Assembly (NCBI GenBank): GCA_017465225.1
Contig: JAFTWQ010000005.1
Location: 1-61,285 of the forward strand
DNA length: 61,285 nucleotides
Direction: 5' to 3'
DNA from: Bacteroidales bacterium
GTDB taxonomy: Bacteria; Bacteroidota; Bacteroidia; Bacteroidales; UBA932
Made by a program: the position numbers and the translations under genes. Position 1 is the stretch's first letter. Each line of letters begins with the position of its first letter. This document shows, piece by piece, positions 51,515 to 60,456 of this stretch. The notes under the pieces were generated by a model, which was given only the letters and a program-made list of their open reading frames with translations, was not told where the DNA came from and made no database searches.

Positions 51515-54058
51515 ATGTCAGCAATAAGATACATAATTGAAGTCATCATCTGCAGCGGACTGTTTCTTGTCATATACCGCTGGCTTCTCGCCAGAAAGGT
51601 CAGTTTCAGGCTCTGCAGAGCCTACATCATGGCTACAATGATCCTGGCTGCGGCAATCCCGGCCATGGATGTTCCTATGTACACGATCGACGAGCAGAGG
51701 AATCAATATGCCCTTCTCCCTTATCTCATGTCAGATGACATGGCTTTGGAAGACGCCGCAGCTGCAGAGGCGTATTCAGCCGAAACGGCGGCAACAGGAG
51801 ATATGCAGGCTTTAGATGCATCCGCCGTGCAGATGGAAAAGAGCAAGGCAGATGTACGGAAAATCGTCACATGGGCCCTGATATGCATTTACATTCTGGC
51901 TGCAGCTGCATCATTAAGCCTTGTCCTGTACAGTTCATACAGGATATCGCTGCTTCGCAAAAGATCGAAACTCACTCATACTGAAGAATATACCCTTGCA
52001 GAGCACGAGGAGATAAAGACTCCGTTCTCATTCATCAGGACAATTTTCCTGGGATATGATTACGAAAGATATGAGCGCGAGCAGATCATCACACATGAAG
52101 CAAGCCATGTGAGACATGGACATTCCTATGAGCGCATAGCCCTTTCGATCCTCCGCTCGCTGTTCTGGTTCAATCCGTTCTTCTGGATGGCGGAAAAGAG
52201 CCTTGAAGAAGTACAGGAATGGGAGGCAGACAAGGATGTACTCAACGAAGGATACGAACTTGACAAATATAGAACAACCATATTCAAACAACTCTTTGGT
52301 TATAATCCGGATATATCCTGTGGGTTGAATCATTCATTGACAAAACAAAGATTCATTATGATGACTCAATCTCATCGTGGCAAAGGGGCCTGGATAAGGC
52401 TGGCTGCCACACTCCCCGTAATCGCAGCTGCTTTCTTCGCCTTCGGCTGCGGAACAAAAGAGGCCAAAGCCTCAACAGATTTTTCAACGGACCTTACAAA
52501 TGGCACGGAACAGACATATCTCCCTATGTGTCCTCCATGCGACGCTTCTGTGAGCAATTCGTTCGGCGCTAGAACGGACGCCTCAGGTGCGGGTACTCAT
52601 CAGGGCATCGACTATGTCCTTAAAGAGGGTGATCCTGTCTATGCGGCAGCGGATGGTGAAATCTCATCCATCACACGCGACGACAGCAACGGCCTCATGC
52701 TTGTACTGAACCACTCTGACGGCATCGAGACAAGGTATGCTCATCTTTCCAAGATCCAGATTGTGTCGCATCTGAAGATAGAAGGTGGTATGATGACGGT
52801 AAACAACACCTATAATCTTATCACGGATGGCGACCATTCGAATCAGAAGATCAGCGGAAAGGTGAATCGTGGCCAGCTCATAGGCTATGCCGGTTCAACG
52901 GGACGCGCTACGGGTCCTCACCTCCATTTCGAGGTACGCAAAGACGGCAAGCCGGTTGATCCTGCGCCTATGTTCACATCGGACAAGCCGGTGACCGCTC
53001 CTTTCCCTATCTATATTGTCGAAGGCACAAACAAACCGGGAGAAGAATATTTCGCGATCTGTAACGGAAAGCTCTGCAAGATAAACGATGAGATCGGCGA
53101 AGCTGTCAGCAGATATTTTGCAGAAATAGATGACCCGCAGTATGCAACCATCCAGCTTGAAGCAGACAAGGACGTGCCCGAGGCTGTTCTGACCAAGGTA
53201 TCGGAACAATTGAGAAAGGTTCAGGCATTGAAGGTCAGCAAGAGCATCACAGAGAGTAACCCAGGCGAAATCGTGGTCCTGAAAGATGCCACCACGACTT
53301 ATAGCAGGATTGCAAACGGTGCTTTGATAGAGGTCATATATGATCCGAACGAAAGCCGTATCTACATCGACGGAGCCAGACATTCCCTTGATGAAGTCGC
53401 TGAAGTGATCGGTGCCAAAAGGGATTCATCTGACAAGCCGTATGAATTCACTGTCCAGATCAAGGCCTCAGGGGATACCAGAATGGGAATCATCACCGAC
53501 ATAAAGAATGAGCTCCGCACCATCAATGGAATACGCCTGCTCTATACATTGGACGAAATGGTAACCCCTGACCACCCGTATGCAGAAGCCGAAATAGACC
53601 CATACTACAAGGTAGAGACATACAAGGAAAGCCGCAACAATATCATTGTCATCAAGACTAATGCTGCTGACAGATACCTGATAGGAGATAGACCGGACTA
53701 TCTTGACGACAAAGTCCTGGAAAGAGTGAAAAGTTACATTCTCAACAAGGAGAACAACCCAGACCTTCCTGACAAGACAGATAAGGAATTCACTCTTCCT
53801 GACGGCAGAATCATAACTTATCCCGTATCCCAGGCAATGATACTGATGCAGAACGACAGAGGGACCAGTTTCGAGGGATATCAGGCGGTAAACGCATTCG
53901 TCCAGAAAGCCTATAGGGAACTTCGCAACGATCTCGCTACAGAACTTTTCGGAAGAGCACTAGCTGAATTGTCCGATGCAGAAACAGCTATCATAAGACA
54001 GGCAATACCGATGAATGTCTGCGAAGCGGAGCCTAAAGACGCTCCTGCAAGAAGATAA
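51515..54058 (+). CDS. M56 (BlaR1-like) metalloprotease fused to M23 peptidase
   Basis: 847 residues. Four membrane helices (about 5-25, 32-50, 115-140 and 291-312). The M56 site H-E-A-S-H is near residue 191 with E-W-E-A-D as third-ligand region. After helix 4, where BlaR1 has its penicillin sensor, comes an M23 (LytM) domain with complete zinc residues: T-H-Q-G-I-D-Y near 360 and G-P-H-L-H-F-E near 468. A roughly 330-residue C-terminal region of unknown fold follows. Such M56/M23 proteins occur in Bacteroidota, but their role is not established. It should regulate the BlaI just upstream. Confidence 0.9.
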   Translation: MSAIRYIIEVIICSGLFLVIYRWLLARKVSFRLCRAYIMATMILAAAIPAMDVPMYTIDEQRNQYALLPYLMSDDMALEDAAAAEAYSAETAATGDMQALDASAVQMEKSKADVRKIVTWALICIYILAAAASLSLVLYSSYRISLLRKRSKLTHTEEYTLAEHEEIKTPFSFIRTIFLGYDYERYEREQIITHEASHVRHGHSYERIALSILRSLFWFNPFFWMAEKSLEEVQEWEADKDVLNEGYELDKYRTTIFKQLFGYNPDISCGLNHSLTKQRFIMMTQSHRGKGAWIRLAATLPVIAAAFFAFGCGTKEAKASTDFSTDLTNGTEQTYLPMCPPCDASVSNSFGARTDASGAGTHQGIDYVLKEGDPVYAAADGEISSITRDDSNGLMLVLNHSDGIETRYAHLSKIQIVSHLKIEGGMMTVNNTYNLITDGDHSNQKISGKVNRGQLIGYAGSTGRATGPHLHFEVRKDGKPVDPAPMFTSDKPVTAPFPIYIVEGTNKPGEEYFAICNGKLCKINDEIGEAVSRYFAEIDDPQYATIQLEADKDVPEAVLTKVSEQLRKVQALKVSKSITESNPGEIVVLKDATTTYSRIANGALIEVIYDPNESRIYIDGARHSLDEVAEVIGAKRDSSDKPYEFTVQIKASGDTRMGIITDIKNELRTINGIRLLYTLDEMVTPDHPYAEAEIDPYYKVETYKESRNNIIVIKTNAADRYLIGDRPDYLDDKVLERVKSYILNKENNPDLPDKTDKEFTLPDGRIITYPVSQAMILMQNDRGTSFEGYQAVNAFVQKAYRELRNDLATELFGRALAELSDAETAIIRQAIPMNVCEAEPKDAPARR

Positions 54059-54074
54059 CTTAACCCACAGCGAG

Positions 54075-54189
54075 ACCTTGGTCGGTTTTTGTAAAATAAT
54101 TGACCGAGGTGTAGGGATAATCACATAAATCACCTCTTTTTAATAACACCTTGGACGGTTTTTGAAGCATTTCCGTCCAAGGTGTTATT
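54075..54189. repeat. Paired-hairpin repeat, 73-base period (stem family ACACCTTGGACG)
   Basis: Hairpin 1: 54075-54084/54101-54110, 10 pairs with two G-T, 16-base loop. Hairpin 2: 54142-54158/54173-54189, 17 perfect pairs, 14-base loop. The shared A-C-C-T-T-G-G cores are 73 bases apart. Stem shared with 46908. Lies between convergent genes, where it may also terminate both. Confidence 0.87.
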
Positions 54190-54192
54190 CCT

Positions 54193-55380
54193 TTACTCAG
54201 CGGCTTCCTTGCCGGGCTTTCGGGAACTTCTTTTCTCAAATGCGTCGGTTATCAAAGTCAAGGCACCGTCTCCTGTTACGTTACATGCTGTACCGAAACT
54301 GTCCTGCAGGGCAAAGATTGTCAGAAGCAATGCCGTTCCGGCCTCATCGAAATGAAGAACGGAAACAATCAGTCCCAATGAGGCAAGGACTGTGCCCCCA
54401 GGTACTCCCGGCGCCCCGATGGCGAAAAGCCCCAGCATCAGAATGAACAATGACAATGATAGGAAATCAGGCATATTTCCGTACAGAAGCTGGGAAACCG
54501 TCATGACAAATACCGTTTCGGTAAGGATCGATCCACACAAATGGATATATGCGAAAAGCGGTATGGTCACATCGCTGATTTCCTTGCGCAATACCGGGCT
54601 TTTATGTGTACAATCCAGCGCGACTCCCAAAGTAGCGGCCGAAGACATTGTTCCCAGAGCGGTAAGATATGCAGGACCATAGTATTTCAGGACCTGCCAG
54701 CTGTTCCTGCCGGAATAGATGGCGGCTGTGACATATAGAACCCCCAGCCAGATGAAGTGACAGACCAGCACTACAGCCAAGATAGAAATGAAGACAGGCA
54801 ATTGCCGCGTAACTGATCCCTGATAGCTGAGAATGCAGAAATTTGCAAAGATGAACACCGGCAGAACAGGAAGAAGGATCTTGTGAACAAGCACGATGAC
54901 CATCCGGCGGAACGTATCAAGCAATTGAGAGAATTCATCAGATTTTATCCAAGCCGTCGCAAGACCGAGCAGAACAGCAAGCACCAATGCAGTCATTACA
55001 TTCATGACTGGCGGTATATCGATCCGGATAGTATTTGCCGGGAGTTCTTTCAATGCACCTGCATCCGGAGCCATATGCAGATGAGGGATGATCTGATAGC
55101 CGACTGCCGCACCGAAAAAAGAGGCCCCTACTGATGAAAGATATGCTATGCCGAACGCAAAGAGAAGCATCTTTGATGCATTGTTGCGTAGATGTGCTAC
55201 AGAAGGAGCGATGAAGCCAAGGATAATAAGAGGAACCAGAAAAAAGATGATCTGTCCGCAAATATGCTTTACAGCCATAACTACCCTCAACGGAATCCCA
55301 TCGATAAACAGTCCGGCCAGGATGCCTGCCACTACCGCAATCAGCAGATGAAAAATTGTATTCTTAAATATCTTTTTCAT
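54193..55380 (-). CDS. Dicarboxylate/amino acid:cation symporter (DAACS family)
   Basis: 395 residues from the ATG at 55380; the longer frame starts in the divergent region. Eight helices plus two re-entrant loops: the Ser-rich tip T-M-S-S-A-A-T-L-G-V near 250, G-A-P-G-V-P-G-G-T near 330, and D-S-F-G-T-A-C-N-V-T-G-D near 365, which hold substrate Asp and Asn in GltPh-type carriers. Imports Glu, Asp or C4-dicarboxylates with protons or sodium. Confidence 0.92.
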   Translation of the reverse strand: MKKIFKNTIFHLLIAVVAGILAGLFIDGIPLRVVMAVKHICGQIIFFLVPLIILGFIAPSVAHLRNNASKMLLFAFGIAYLSSVGASFFGAAVGYQIIPHLHMAPDAGALKELPANTIRIDIPPVMNVMTALVLAVLLGLATAWIKSDEFSQLLDTFRRMVIVLVHKILLPVLPVFIFANFCILSYQGSVTRQLPVFISILAVVLVCHFIWLGVLYVTAAIYSGRNSWQVLKYYGPAYLTALGTMSSAATLGVALDCTHKSPVLRKEISDVTIPLFAYIHLCGSILTETVFVMTVSQLLYGNMPDFLSLSLFILMLGLFAIGAPGVPGGTVLASLGLIVSVLHFDEAGTALLLTIFALQDSFGTACNVTGDGALTLITDAFEKRSSRKPGKEAAE

Positions 55381-55469
55381 AATAGCGATGCATTCACAAA
55401 AAAGACTCCATGATAGTATTTTTTCAGAAACATTCCGTCTCATATATGAACTAATTAAATTCTATGTAT

Positions 55470-56084
55470 ATGAGACGGATTTTCATTTTCATCTGGGCAG
55501 CGGTGATCTGCCTGTGTTCATGCGACAAGGAAACTTTCAGTCCAACCTTCGAGTCGGACATCCAGAAACTGTATGGAGACTACACATTGGCCGACATTCA
55601 TTGGCCGGGAGTGGCGGTAGACCTCAATTACGATGGCACCGGATACTGGAGTCTCCTGCATGAATTTCAGAGCAAGGTCGGATATTATGAACCGGACTAC
55701 ACAGCAAATGTAGCCGACGGCATCATATTCAGCAGCGACGACCCATGGGCAGAACCGACAGCAGCCTTCAACGTGACCCTCCCCTATCCCCACTATGTGA
55801 TGTCCGATGGGAAATGGATCTGCACGGACATCCGCAGCATCAAGATCACGCTGAGAGCAACCGAAGAAACCTTCAAGCTAGGATCAAACAGCTGCTGGAT
55901 TGTCCCCGGATACACGGACCAGGACGACCTCTTCCTCTCCAACATCCAGGACATCAGCCTGTATGTAGAGTCCCTCGATGCCACCTCATTCAAAGTCGGC
56001 ATCAATTGCACATTGCCTCACGACTACACCGACGGCACGCAGAAACTTGACGACAACTATCTGTACTATACTTTTTCGAGATAG
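55470..56084 (+). CDS. Hypothetical lipoprotein
   Basis: 204 residues from the ATG at 55470 (another ATG lies 6 bases upstream); lipobox L-C-S-C. The mature domain is beta-rich and acidic (S-K-V-G-Y-Y-E-P-D-Y, S-I-K-I-T-L-R-A-T-E-E-T-F). Not recognised. It is the last chromosomal gene before the integrated element. Confidence 0.75.
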   Translation: MRRIFIFIWAAVICLCSCDKETFSPTFESDIQKLYGDYTLADIHWPGVAVDLNYDGTGYWSLLHEFQSKVGYYEPDYTANVADGIIFSSDDPWAEPTAAFNVTLPYPHYVMSDGKWICTDIRSIKITLRATEETFKLGSNSCWIVPGYTDQDDLFLSNIQDISLYVESLDATSFKVGINCTLPHDYTDGTQKLDDNYLYYTFSR

Positions 56085-56126
56085 GCCTGGAAGGCATTAC
56101 ATTTTCAGTACACTATTGAGGGTAAG

Positions 56127-56165
56127 AAAAATAAAAACCCCTCTAGAAGCGTGTCTAGAGGGGTT
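56127..56165 (-). terminator. Strong minus-strand terminator, probably of a tRNA gene
   Basis: A 12-pair stem (56136-56147 with 56154-56165, loop AGCGTG), followed on the minus strand by a T-rich tract (TTTATTTTT). It lies directly beyond the tRNA-like fragment at 56171-56185, so it is read as the terminator of that gene; the protein gene at 55470 is on the other strand. Confidence 0.82.
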
Positions 56166-56170
56166 GAGTG

Positions 56171-56185
56171 AGGTGCCTAGCGGAT
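56171..56185 (-). other. tRNA 3'-end fragment, putative attachment site
   Basis: On the minus strand ATCCGCTAGGCACCT reads as the end of a tRNA: CCGCT is the 3' half of a T-stem, AGGCACC the 3' half of a 7-base acceptor stem, T the discriminator base. A T at this position and the acceptor sequence fit tRNA-Cys best (inference). The rest of the tRNA is absent to the right, where the integrase begins, as expected when an element integrates at a tRNA 3' end. Confidence 0.65.
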
Positions 56186-56287
56186 AATACACCCGTAACC
56201 CAATGTAATCAAAACCCCATTATAACGCACTCCAAAGCCTTTTTCTGTAAATTTCATCACATTAATTTCCATTATTTTCTTAAAAAG

Positions 56288-56306
56288 GTAGCAAGAAAGT
56301 AGCAAG
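56288..56306 (+). repeat. Two direct repeats GTAGCAAG, 11 bases apart
   Basis: GTAGCAAG at 56288-56295 and 56299-56306, between the attachment site and the integrase gene. The one-helical-turn step suits integrase arm-binding sites; this is inference. Confidence 0.5.
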
Positions 56307-56355
56307 GTTTCCAAATATTCATTATCTTTGTAAAGCGATTAAAATATAATGAATT

Positions 56356-57735
56356 ATGGCTTGCGTATATTCAATTGGAGCCGTTAAGAAAGACGGCAAA
56401 GCCCCTATCTTCATCAGGGTGCAATCAAAGAAACTCAAAGTAAACATCCAAAGGAAAATCAATCTTTCCGTCCTTCCAAGCATCTGGAAAATGGACAGAG
56501 ACAGCTATGCCTTCAAGAAATACAAGACATCTGATGAAGGCAAAAAACTCTTCGGACTGCTTGATGAGATCGAATTTGCCATCAACGCCAAATTAGGCGA
56601 CGGCATAAAACTATCATCTCCGGATGTGCAGCAAATTGTCGAAAGCATCGTCTATAAAGACATCATCGAAGAACAGGAACGTCAGAAAGCAGCGGAACAG
56701 GCAAAAGAAGCCGAAGCCAACAGAATGACTCTGAACAAATTCATCGAGGCATTCCGCAGACAAATCAAAGACGGATCACGACAGACAGAGCAAGGTAGGA
56801 ACTATGCTCCTGGCACAGTAAAAGCCATCAATGCAGCACTCAACCAGTTTGCATATTTCCAACAGGAAACAGGCAGAGAATACGACTTCAACGATATAGA
56901 TATGCAATTCTATTACGACTTTACCGCATATCTCAAGAAGAAGAACTACGCCATCAACACAGTCGGCAAATGTGTCAAAGAACTCAAAGCAGTCCTCTAT
57001 TGTGCCGAGACCGAAGGCTACCACAGCAACGGCAAATACAAGGACAAGAAATTCAAAGGCACCAGAATAGAAGTCGATTCAATCTATCTGACAAAAGAGG
57101 ATCTCGACAAGATTATGGCAGCCGACCTATCAAAATACGGCAAAGGTCATGAACTGGCCAGAGATATATTTATGGTAGGCGTATGGACCGCCCAGCGAGT
57201 ATCGGACTACAACAACATCAACAGAGGCGACATCAACACCCTCACCAAAAACATCATGCACGAAGATTCTGATCCGGAGAATCCGGGAGAAACAATCGCA
57301 TGGATAGAAAAGAAAGTCATCACCTATATTAATATACGTCAGAAAAAGACCGGAGCCAAAGTATCCGTACCTTGCTCAAGCGAACTCAAAACCATCCTTG
57401 AGAAATACGACTACCAGATTCCTCATCTTGAAGACCAGGTACTGAACAGATACCTCAAAGACATCTGCAGAACTGCCGGATTGACAGAAAGAGTCCTTAT
57501 CGAGACAACCAAAGGCGGTACACCGATAAAAGAAGAAAAAGAGAAATGGGAGCTCGTTCACACCCATACCGCAAGGCGCACAGGAGCTACGCTGATGTAC
57601 CTCTCCGGAATGGAACTATTCGACATAATGAAAATCACCGGACACTCATCGCCAATGATGCTCAAGAAGTATATTAAAGCCGATCAATTGGAAGTAGTAT
57701 CCAAGATCACAGACAAATACAGATATTTTGATTAA
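56356..57735 (+). CDS. Tyrosine recombinase (integrase)
   Basis: 459 residues: an arm-binding N-terminal domain (A-C-V-Y-S-I-G-A-V-K-K-D-G-K), a SAM-like core-binding domain near 150-230, and the catalytic domain from about 245. Catalytic residues visible: Arg in T-A-Q-R-V-S-D-Y, H-x-x-R in H-T-A-R-R-T-G, His in T-G-H-S-S and Tyr in K-K-Y-I-K. All are present, so it is probably active. It lies about 170 bases from the tRNA-like fragment. The -7 box TATCTTTG sits about 30 bases upstream of the ATG. Confidence 0.93.
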   Translation: MACVYSIGAVKKDGKAPIFIRVQSKKLKVNIQRKINLSVLPSIWKMDRDSYAFKKYKTSDEGKKLFGLLDEIEFAINAKLGDGIKLSSPDVQQIVESIVYKDIIEEQERQKAAEQAKEAEANRMTLNKFIEAFRRQIKDGSRQTEQGRNYAPGTVKAINAALNQFAYFQQETGREYDFNDIDMQFYYDFTAYLKKKNYAINTVGKCVKELKAVLYCAETEGYHSNGKYKDKKFKGTRIEVDSIYLTKEDLDKIMAADLSKYGKGHELARDIFMVGVWTAQRVSDYNNINRGDINTLTKNIMHEDSDPENPGETIAWIEKKVITYINIRQKKTGAKVSVPCSSELKTILEKYDYQIPHLEDQVLNRYLKDICRTAGLTERVLIETTKGGTPIKEEKEKWELVHTHTARRTGATLMYLSGMELFDIMKITGHSSPMMLKKYIKADQLEVVSKITDKYRYFD

Positions 57736-57761
57736 TTTCGCAACCAATACAGGAAAGCGCT

Positions 57762-59177
57762 ATGGAAGAAACAAATATCATAGAACACAAAAGCCAGTGG
57801 AGAGACGAATGGCTGCAATGGATATGTGGCTTCGCCAACAATCAGGGTGGAGTCATAAACATCGGCCTCAATGACAAAGGGCAACCTGTCGGTCTGCAGA
57901 AAGTCAAGAAACTTATGGAGGACATTCCGAGCAAGATCATCAACAAGCTCGGAATTGTTCCTGACGTCGATCAACTCCAGATAGACGGAATCGACTACAT
58001 AAAGATTACCGTCCTGCCAAGTAACGTCCCTATCCTACTCGACGGTGTATGTTACTACAGAAGCGGAGCAACCAATCAGATACTCAGAGGCGACAGTCTC
58101 CACACCTTTGTACTCAAGAAAATGGGACTCAGCTGGGATGACATCCCGGTAAATGATGCGACCATAGAAAATGACATCGACAGAAATGCCATCGAATTCT
58201 TCATCAACAAAGCCAAGAAATCAGGAAGAGTACCAGGCATTTCAATCGACGACAGCACTGAAACCATTCTCGAGAACCTGAACCTCATAACCCGCGACGG
58301 CAAACTCAAGAATGCCGCCATCCTGCTCTTCGGTAAAGAGCCGGAAAAGTTCTTCGTAGCCAACGGATTCAAGATCGGTCGCTTCGTATCTGACGAATCA
58401 GACCTCATCATCCAAGACGAAATCAAAGGCAACATCATCCAGATGACAGATAAAGTCATCGAAACCCTGATGAGCAAATATCTCGTCTTCCACATCAGCT
58501 ACGAAGGTCTCCAGAGAATAGAAACCCTTGAAATCCCGGAGCAAGCCCTCAGAGAACTCATATATAACGCCATCTGTCACAAATCCTACCCAGGCGAGCA
58601 GATACAGATGAAGATATACAACGACAGGATATCACTCTACAATTACGGCTCCCTCCCGGACGGATTCACAGTAGAAAAACTCCTTCAGGAACATTCATCA
58701 AGGCAGCGTAACCAGAACATAGCACGCGTTTTCTACCTCGCTGGCTTCATCGAGGCTTGGGGTCGTGGCTTCCGCAAGATTCACAACGAATTTGAGAAAG
58801 CCGGACTGGAACAACCAACATACGACGAACACTGTGGAGGTTTCAGAGTGACAATAAAACGTCCTAAAAGTGATGCACTATTCGGTAGAAATGGCACTCT
58901 AAAAGACAGTCATGACGTTCTAGAAGTTACTGATAATAAAGGAGATAATACTTTAGAACCTCAAAATGATGTTCTAAATGATGTTCTAGAAGGTGCTATA
59001 GAACATCAGACATATCATCTTATTAAGAAAGATAGAAAGATTACCATTGTGGAAATCAGTAAAGAACTTAGAGTAGGTAAAGCAACTATTGAAAGATGTA
59101 TTAAAACACTTAAAGACAAAGGTTTCCTGGACCGCACCAAAAACAACCGCTACGGAGAATGGATAATCAAGAAATAA
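57762..59177 (+). CDS. AlbA_2/Schlafen-type ATPase-fold protein with winged helix
   Basis: 471 residues. The N-terminal AlbA_2 domain (E-H-K-S-Q-W, then G-F-A-N-N-Q-G-G-V-I-N-I-G) is followed near 240-400 by a divergent HATPase-like module (L-R-E-L-I-Y-N-A-I-C-H-K-S-Y, N-Y-G-S-L-P, G-F-I-E-A-W-G-R-G) and a C-terminal winged helix (R-V-G-K-A-T-I-E-R-C-I-K-T-L-K). Such proteins are common on mobile elements; some relatives are linked to phage defence and others look regulatory. The region encoding the linker (58870-59100) is visibly A+T-rich. Overlaps the next gene by 19 bases. Confidence 0.85.
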   Translation: MEETNIIEHKSQWRDEWLQWICGFANNQGGVINIGLNDKGQPVGLQKVKKLMEDIPSKIINKLGIVPDVDQLQIDGIDYIKITVLPSNVPILLDGVCYYRSGATNQILRGDSLHTFVLKKMGLSWDDIPVNDATIENDIDRNAIEFFINKAKKSGRVPGISIDDSTETILENLNLITRDGKLKNAAILLFGKEPEKFFVANGFKIGRFVSDESDLIIQDEIKGNIIQMTDKVIETLMSKYLVFHISYEGLQRIETLEIPEQALRELIYNAICHKSYPGEQIQMKIYNDRISLYNYGSLPDGFTVEKLLQEHSSRQRNQNIARVFYLAGFIEAWGRGFRKIHNEFEKAGLEQPTYDEHCGGFRVTIKRPKSDALFGRNGTLKDSHDVLEVTDNKGDNTLEPQNDVLNDVLEGAIEHQTYHLIKKDRKITIVEISKELRVGKATIERCIKTLKDKGFLDRTKNNRYGEWIIKK

Positions 59178-59914
59178 CCTTGAATAACAACAGACACATA
59201 CTCCAGACCACAATAGATCAAGCCTCAACCCTATCCCAAGCAATGGATACAGTTGAGGCTGATATCTCTACCCCACTCGGCTGCAAATCAGCCATCGACC
59301 TGCTTGAAACTTCCCTCCCCAAATTCAAGACCACTCTTCAAGCAGCCCTTTTCCACATCACAGACAACTGGAACACAATCACAACCAACGAACTACGCAT
59401 AGAAGAAGTACGACACTTCCTACAGCAAATAGAAATCTTCGGCAAAAGAACAGAACAATTCGACGACTTCTGCACATCCACAGACACAGAACAACTCAAC
59501 CAGGACCTCGGCCGTGAATACTATCTCACAGTCTATGACACCCTGGCACAATTCACCTGCACAGTCGAAGCAATAAAACGCACAATATTCCAGCAGAAGC
59601 CAGACTCCCCATATAAAGGAATAGCCAGAAAACTCAAAGACTACGTCCGTACAGCCACAGATGCTGACTGGGAGAACCTCATCATCAACGGCATCCCATT
59701 CAGCAACACATGCAAATGGGAAGGCACACGCGTAGAAGCCACAGTCCTAGGCACCCTCTTCAACATCCCTGCTGCAACTCTCAACAAAAGCCTCCTCTTC
59801 TCCACAGCAAGCGGCTCCACACGCAAAATCAACTATGCACAGGACAAAATCACCTGCGGCATCGAAACATATGCAATCTACCCCATCATAAAAGATTACA
59901 TCAACAAAAAATAA
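59159..59914 (+). CDS. Hypothetical protein of the mobile element
   Basis: 251 residues, soluble, largely helical in the first two thirds (H-I-L-Q-T-T-I-D-Q-A-S-T-L-S-Q-A), with W-E-N-L-I-I-N-G-I-P-F and A-Y-P-I-I-K-D-Y near the end. Not recognised. Its start overlaps the previous gene by 19 bases, so the two are translationally coupled. Confidence 0.72.
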   Translation: MDNQEITLNNNRHILQTTIDQASTLSQAMDTVEADISTPLGCKSAIDLLETSLPKFKTTLQAALFHITDNWNTITTNELRIEEVRHFLQQIEIFGKRTEQFDDFCTSTDTEQLNQDLGREYYLTVYDTLAQFTCTVEAIKRTIFQQKPDSPYKGIARKLKDYVRTATDADWENLIINGIPFSNTCKWEGTRVEATVLGTLFNIPAATLNKSLLFSTASGSTRKINYAQDKITCGIETYAIYPIIKDYINKK

Positions 59915-60073
59915 CGAACACAACTTTTCTACAACTATTCTACCCTGTAATATAACCAAGACTGCCAACGACAGTCCCACAACTCATAACCTTACACATT
60001 CTACAGCATTTCTACAATCACCCTTAAATCAGAACACTTGACTTTCACTGATTTACACCCCAATTTTGCAACA

Positions 60074-60133
60074 TCTCAGAACCTCTGAGACCAGGTGTGG
60101 CCACATCTGTTTTAACTACCCATTAAAACAGAT
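60074..60133. promoter_or_regulatory. Three adjacent palindromes upstream of the HTH gene
   Basis: TCTCAGA/TCTGAGA (60074-60090, 3-base gap), TGTGGCCACA (60096-60105, perfect; 18 bases with one G-T if extended), and an 11-base inverted repeat ATCTGTTTTAA/TTAAAACAGAT (60105-60115 and 60123-60133) ending 5 bases before the ATG. Together they suggest operators, an excision or replication site, or a leader hairpin. Confidence 0.6.
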
Positions 60134-60138
60134 ACACT

Positions 60139-60453
60139 ATGGACCAACAAATCGAAAAAGCAGTCTGGACCTATCTTGGCGACAGGCTAAAGCCAATCAT
60201 TGCCGACACCCTCAATGAGACAATGCCAAAGCTCCTCAAAGAGCACAATCGAGATCTTATCCCAAGAGAAAAGATCATCACAGACTATGGCATCTCCAAC
60301 GGCAAACTCTACAACCTCTTCAATGCCGGCATCCTCACCAAATACAAACTTGACGGACTCACATTCATAGACAAACAAGAGATAGAAGCCCTCGTCAAGA
60401 AAGAAAGCACCTTTGAAATCTCGCCAAAGAAAACAAGATCATCAAAGAAATAG
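60139..60453 (+). CDS. Excisionase-like small DNA-binding protein
   Basis: 104 residues. A helix-turn-helix spans about 43-80 (P-R-E-K-I-I-T-D-Y-G-I-S-N-G-K-L-Y-N-L-F, then K-Y-K-L-D-G-L-T-F-I-D as wing), of the MerR/Xis type found in the same position in other Bacteroidota elements. Basic tail K-K-T-R-S-S-K-K. It precedes the VirE_N gene by 3 bases. Confidence 0.8.
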   Translation: MDQQIEKAVWTYLGDRLKPIIADTLNETMPKLLKEHNRDLIPREKIITDYGISNGKLYNLFNAGILTKYKLDGLTFIDKQEIEALVKKESTFEISPKKTRSSKK

Positions 60454-60456
60454 CCT

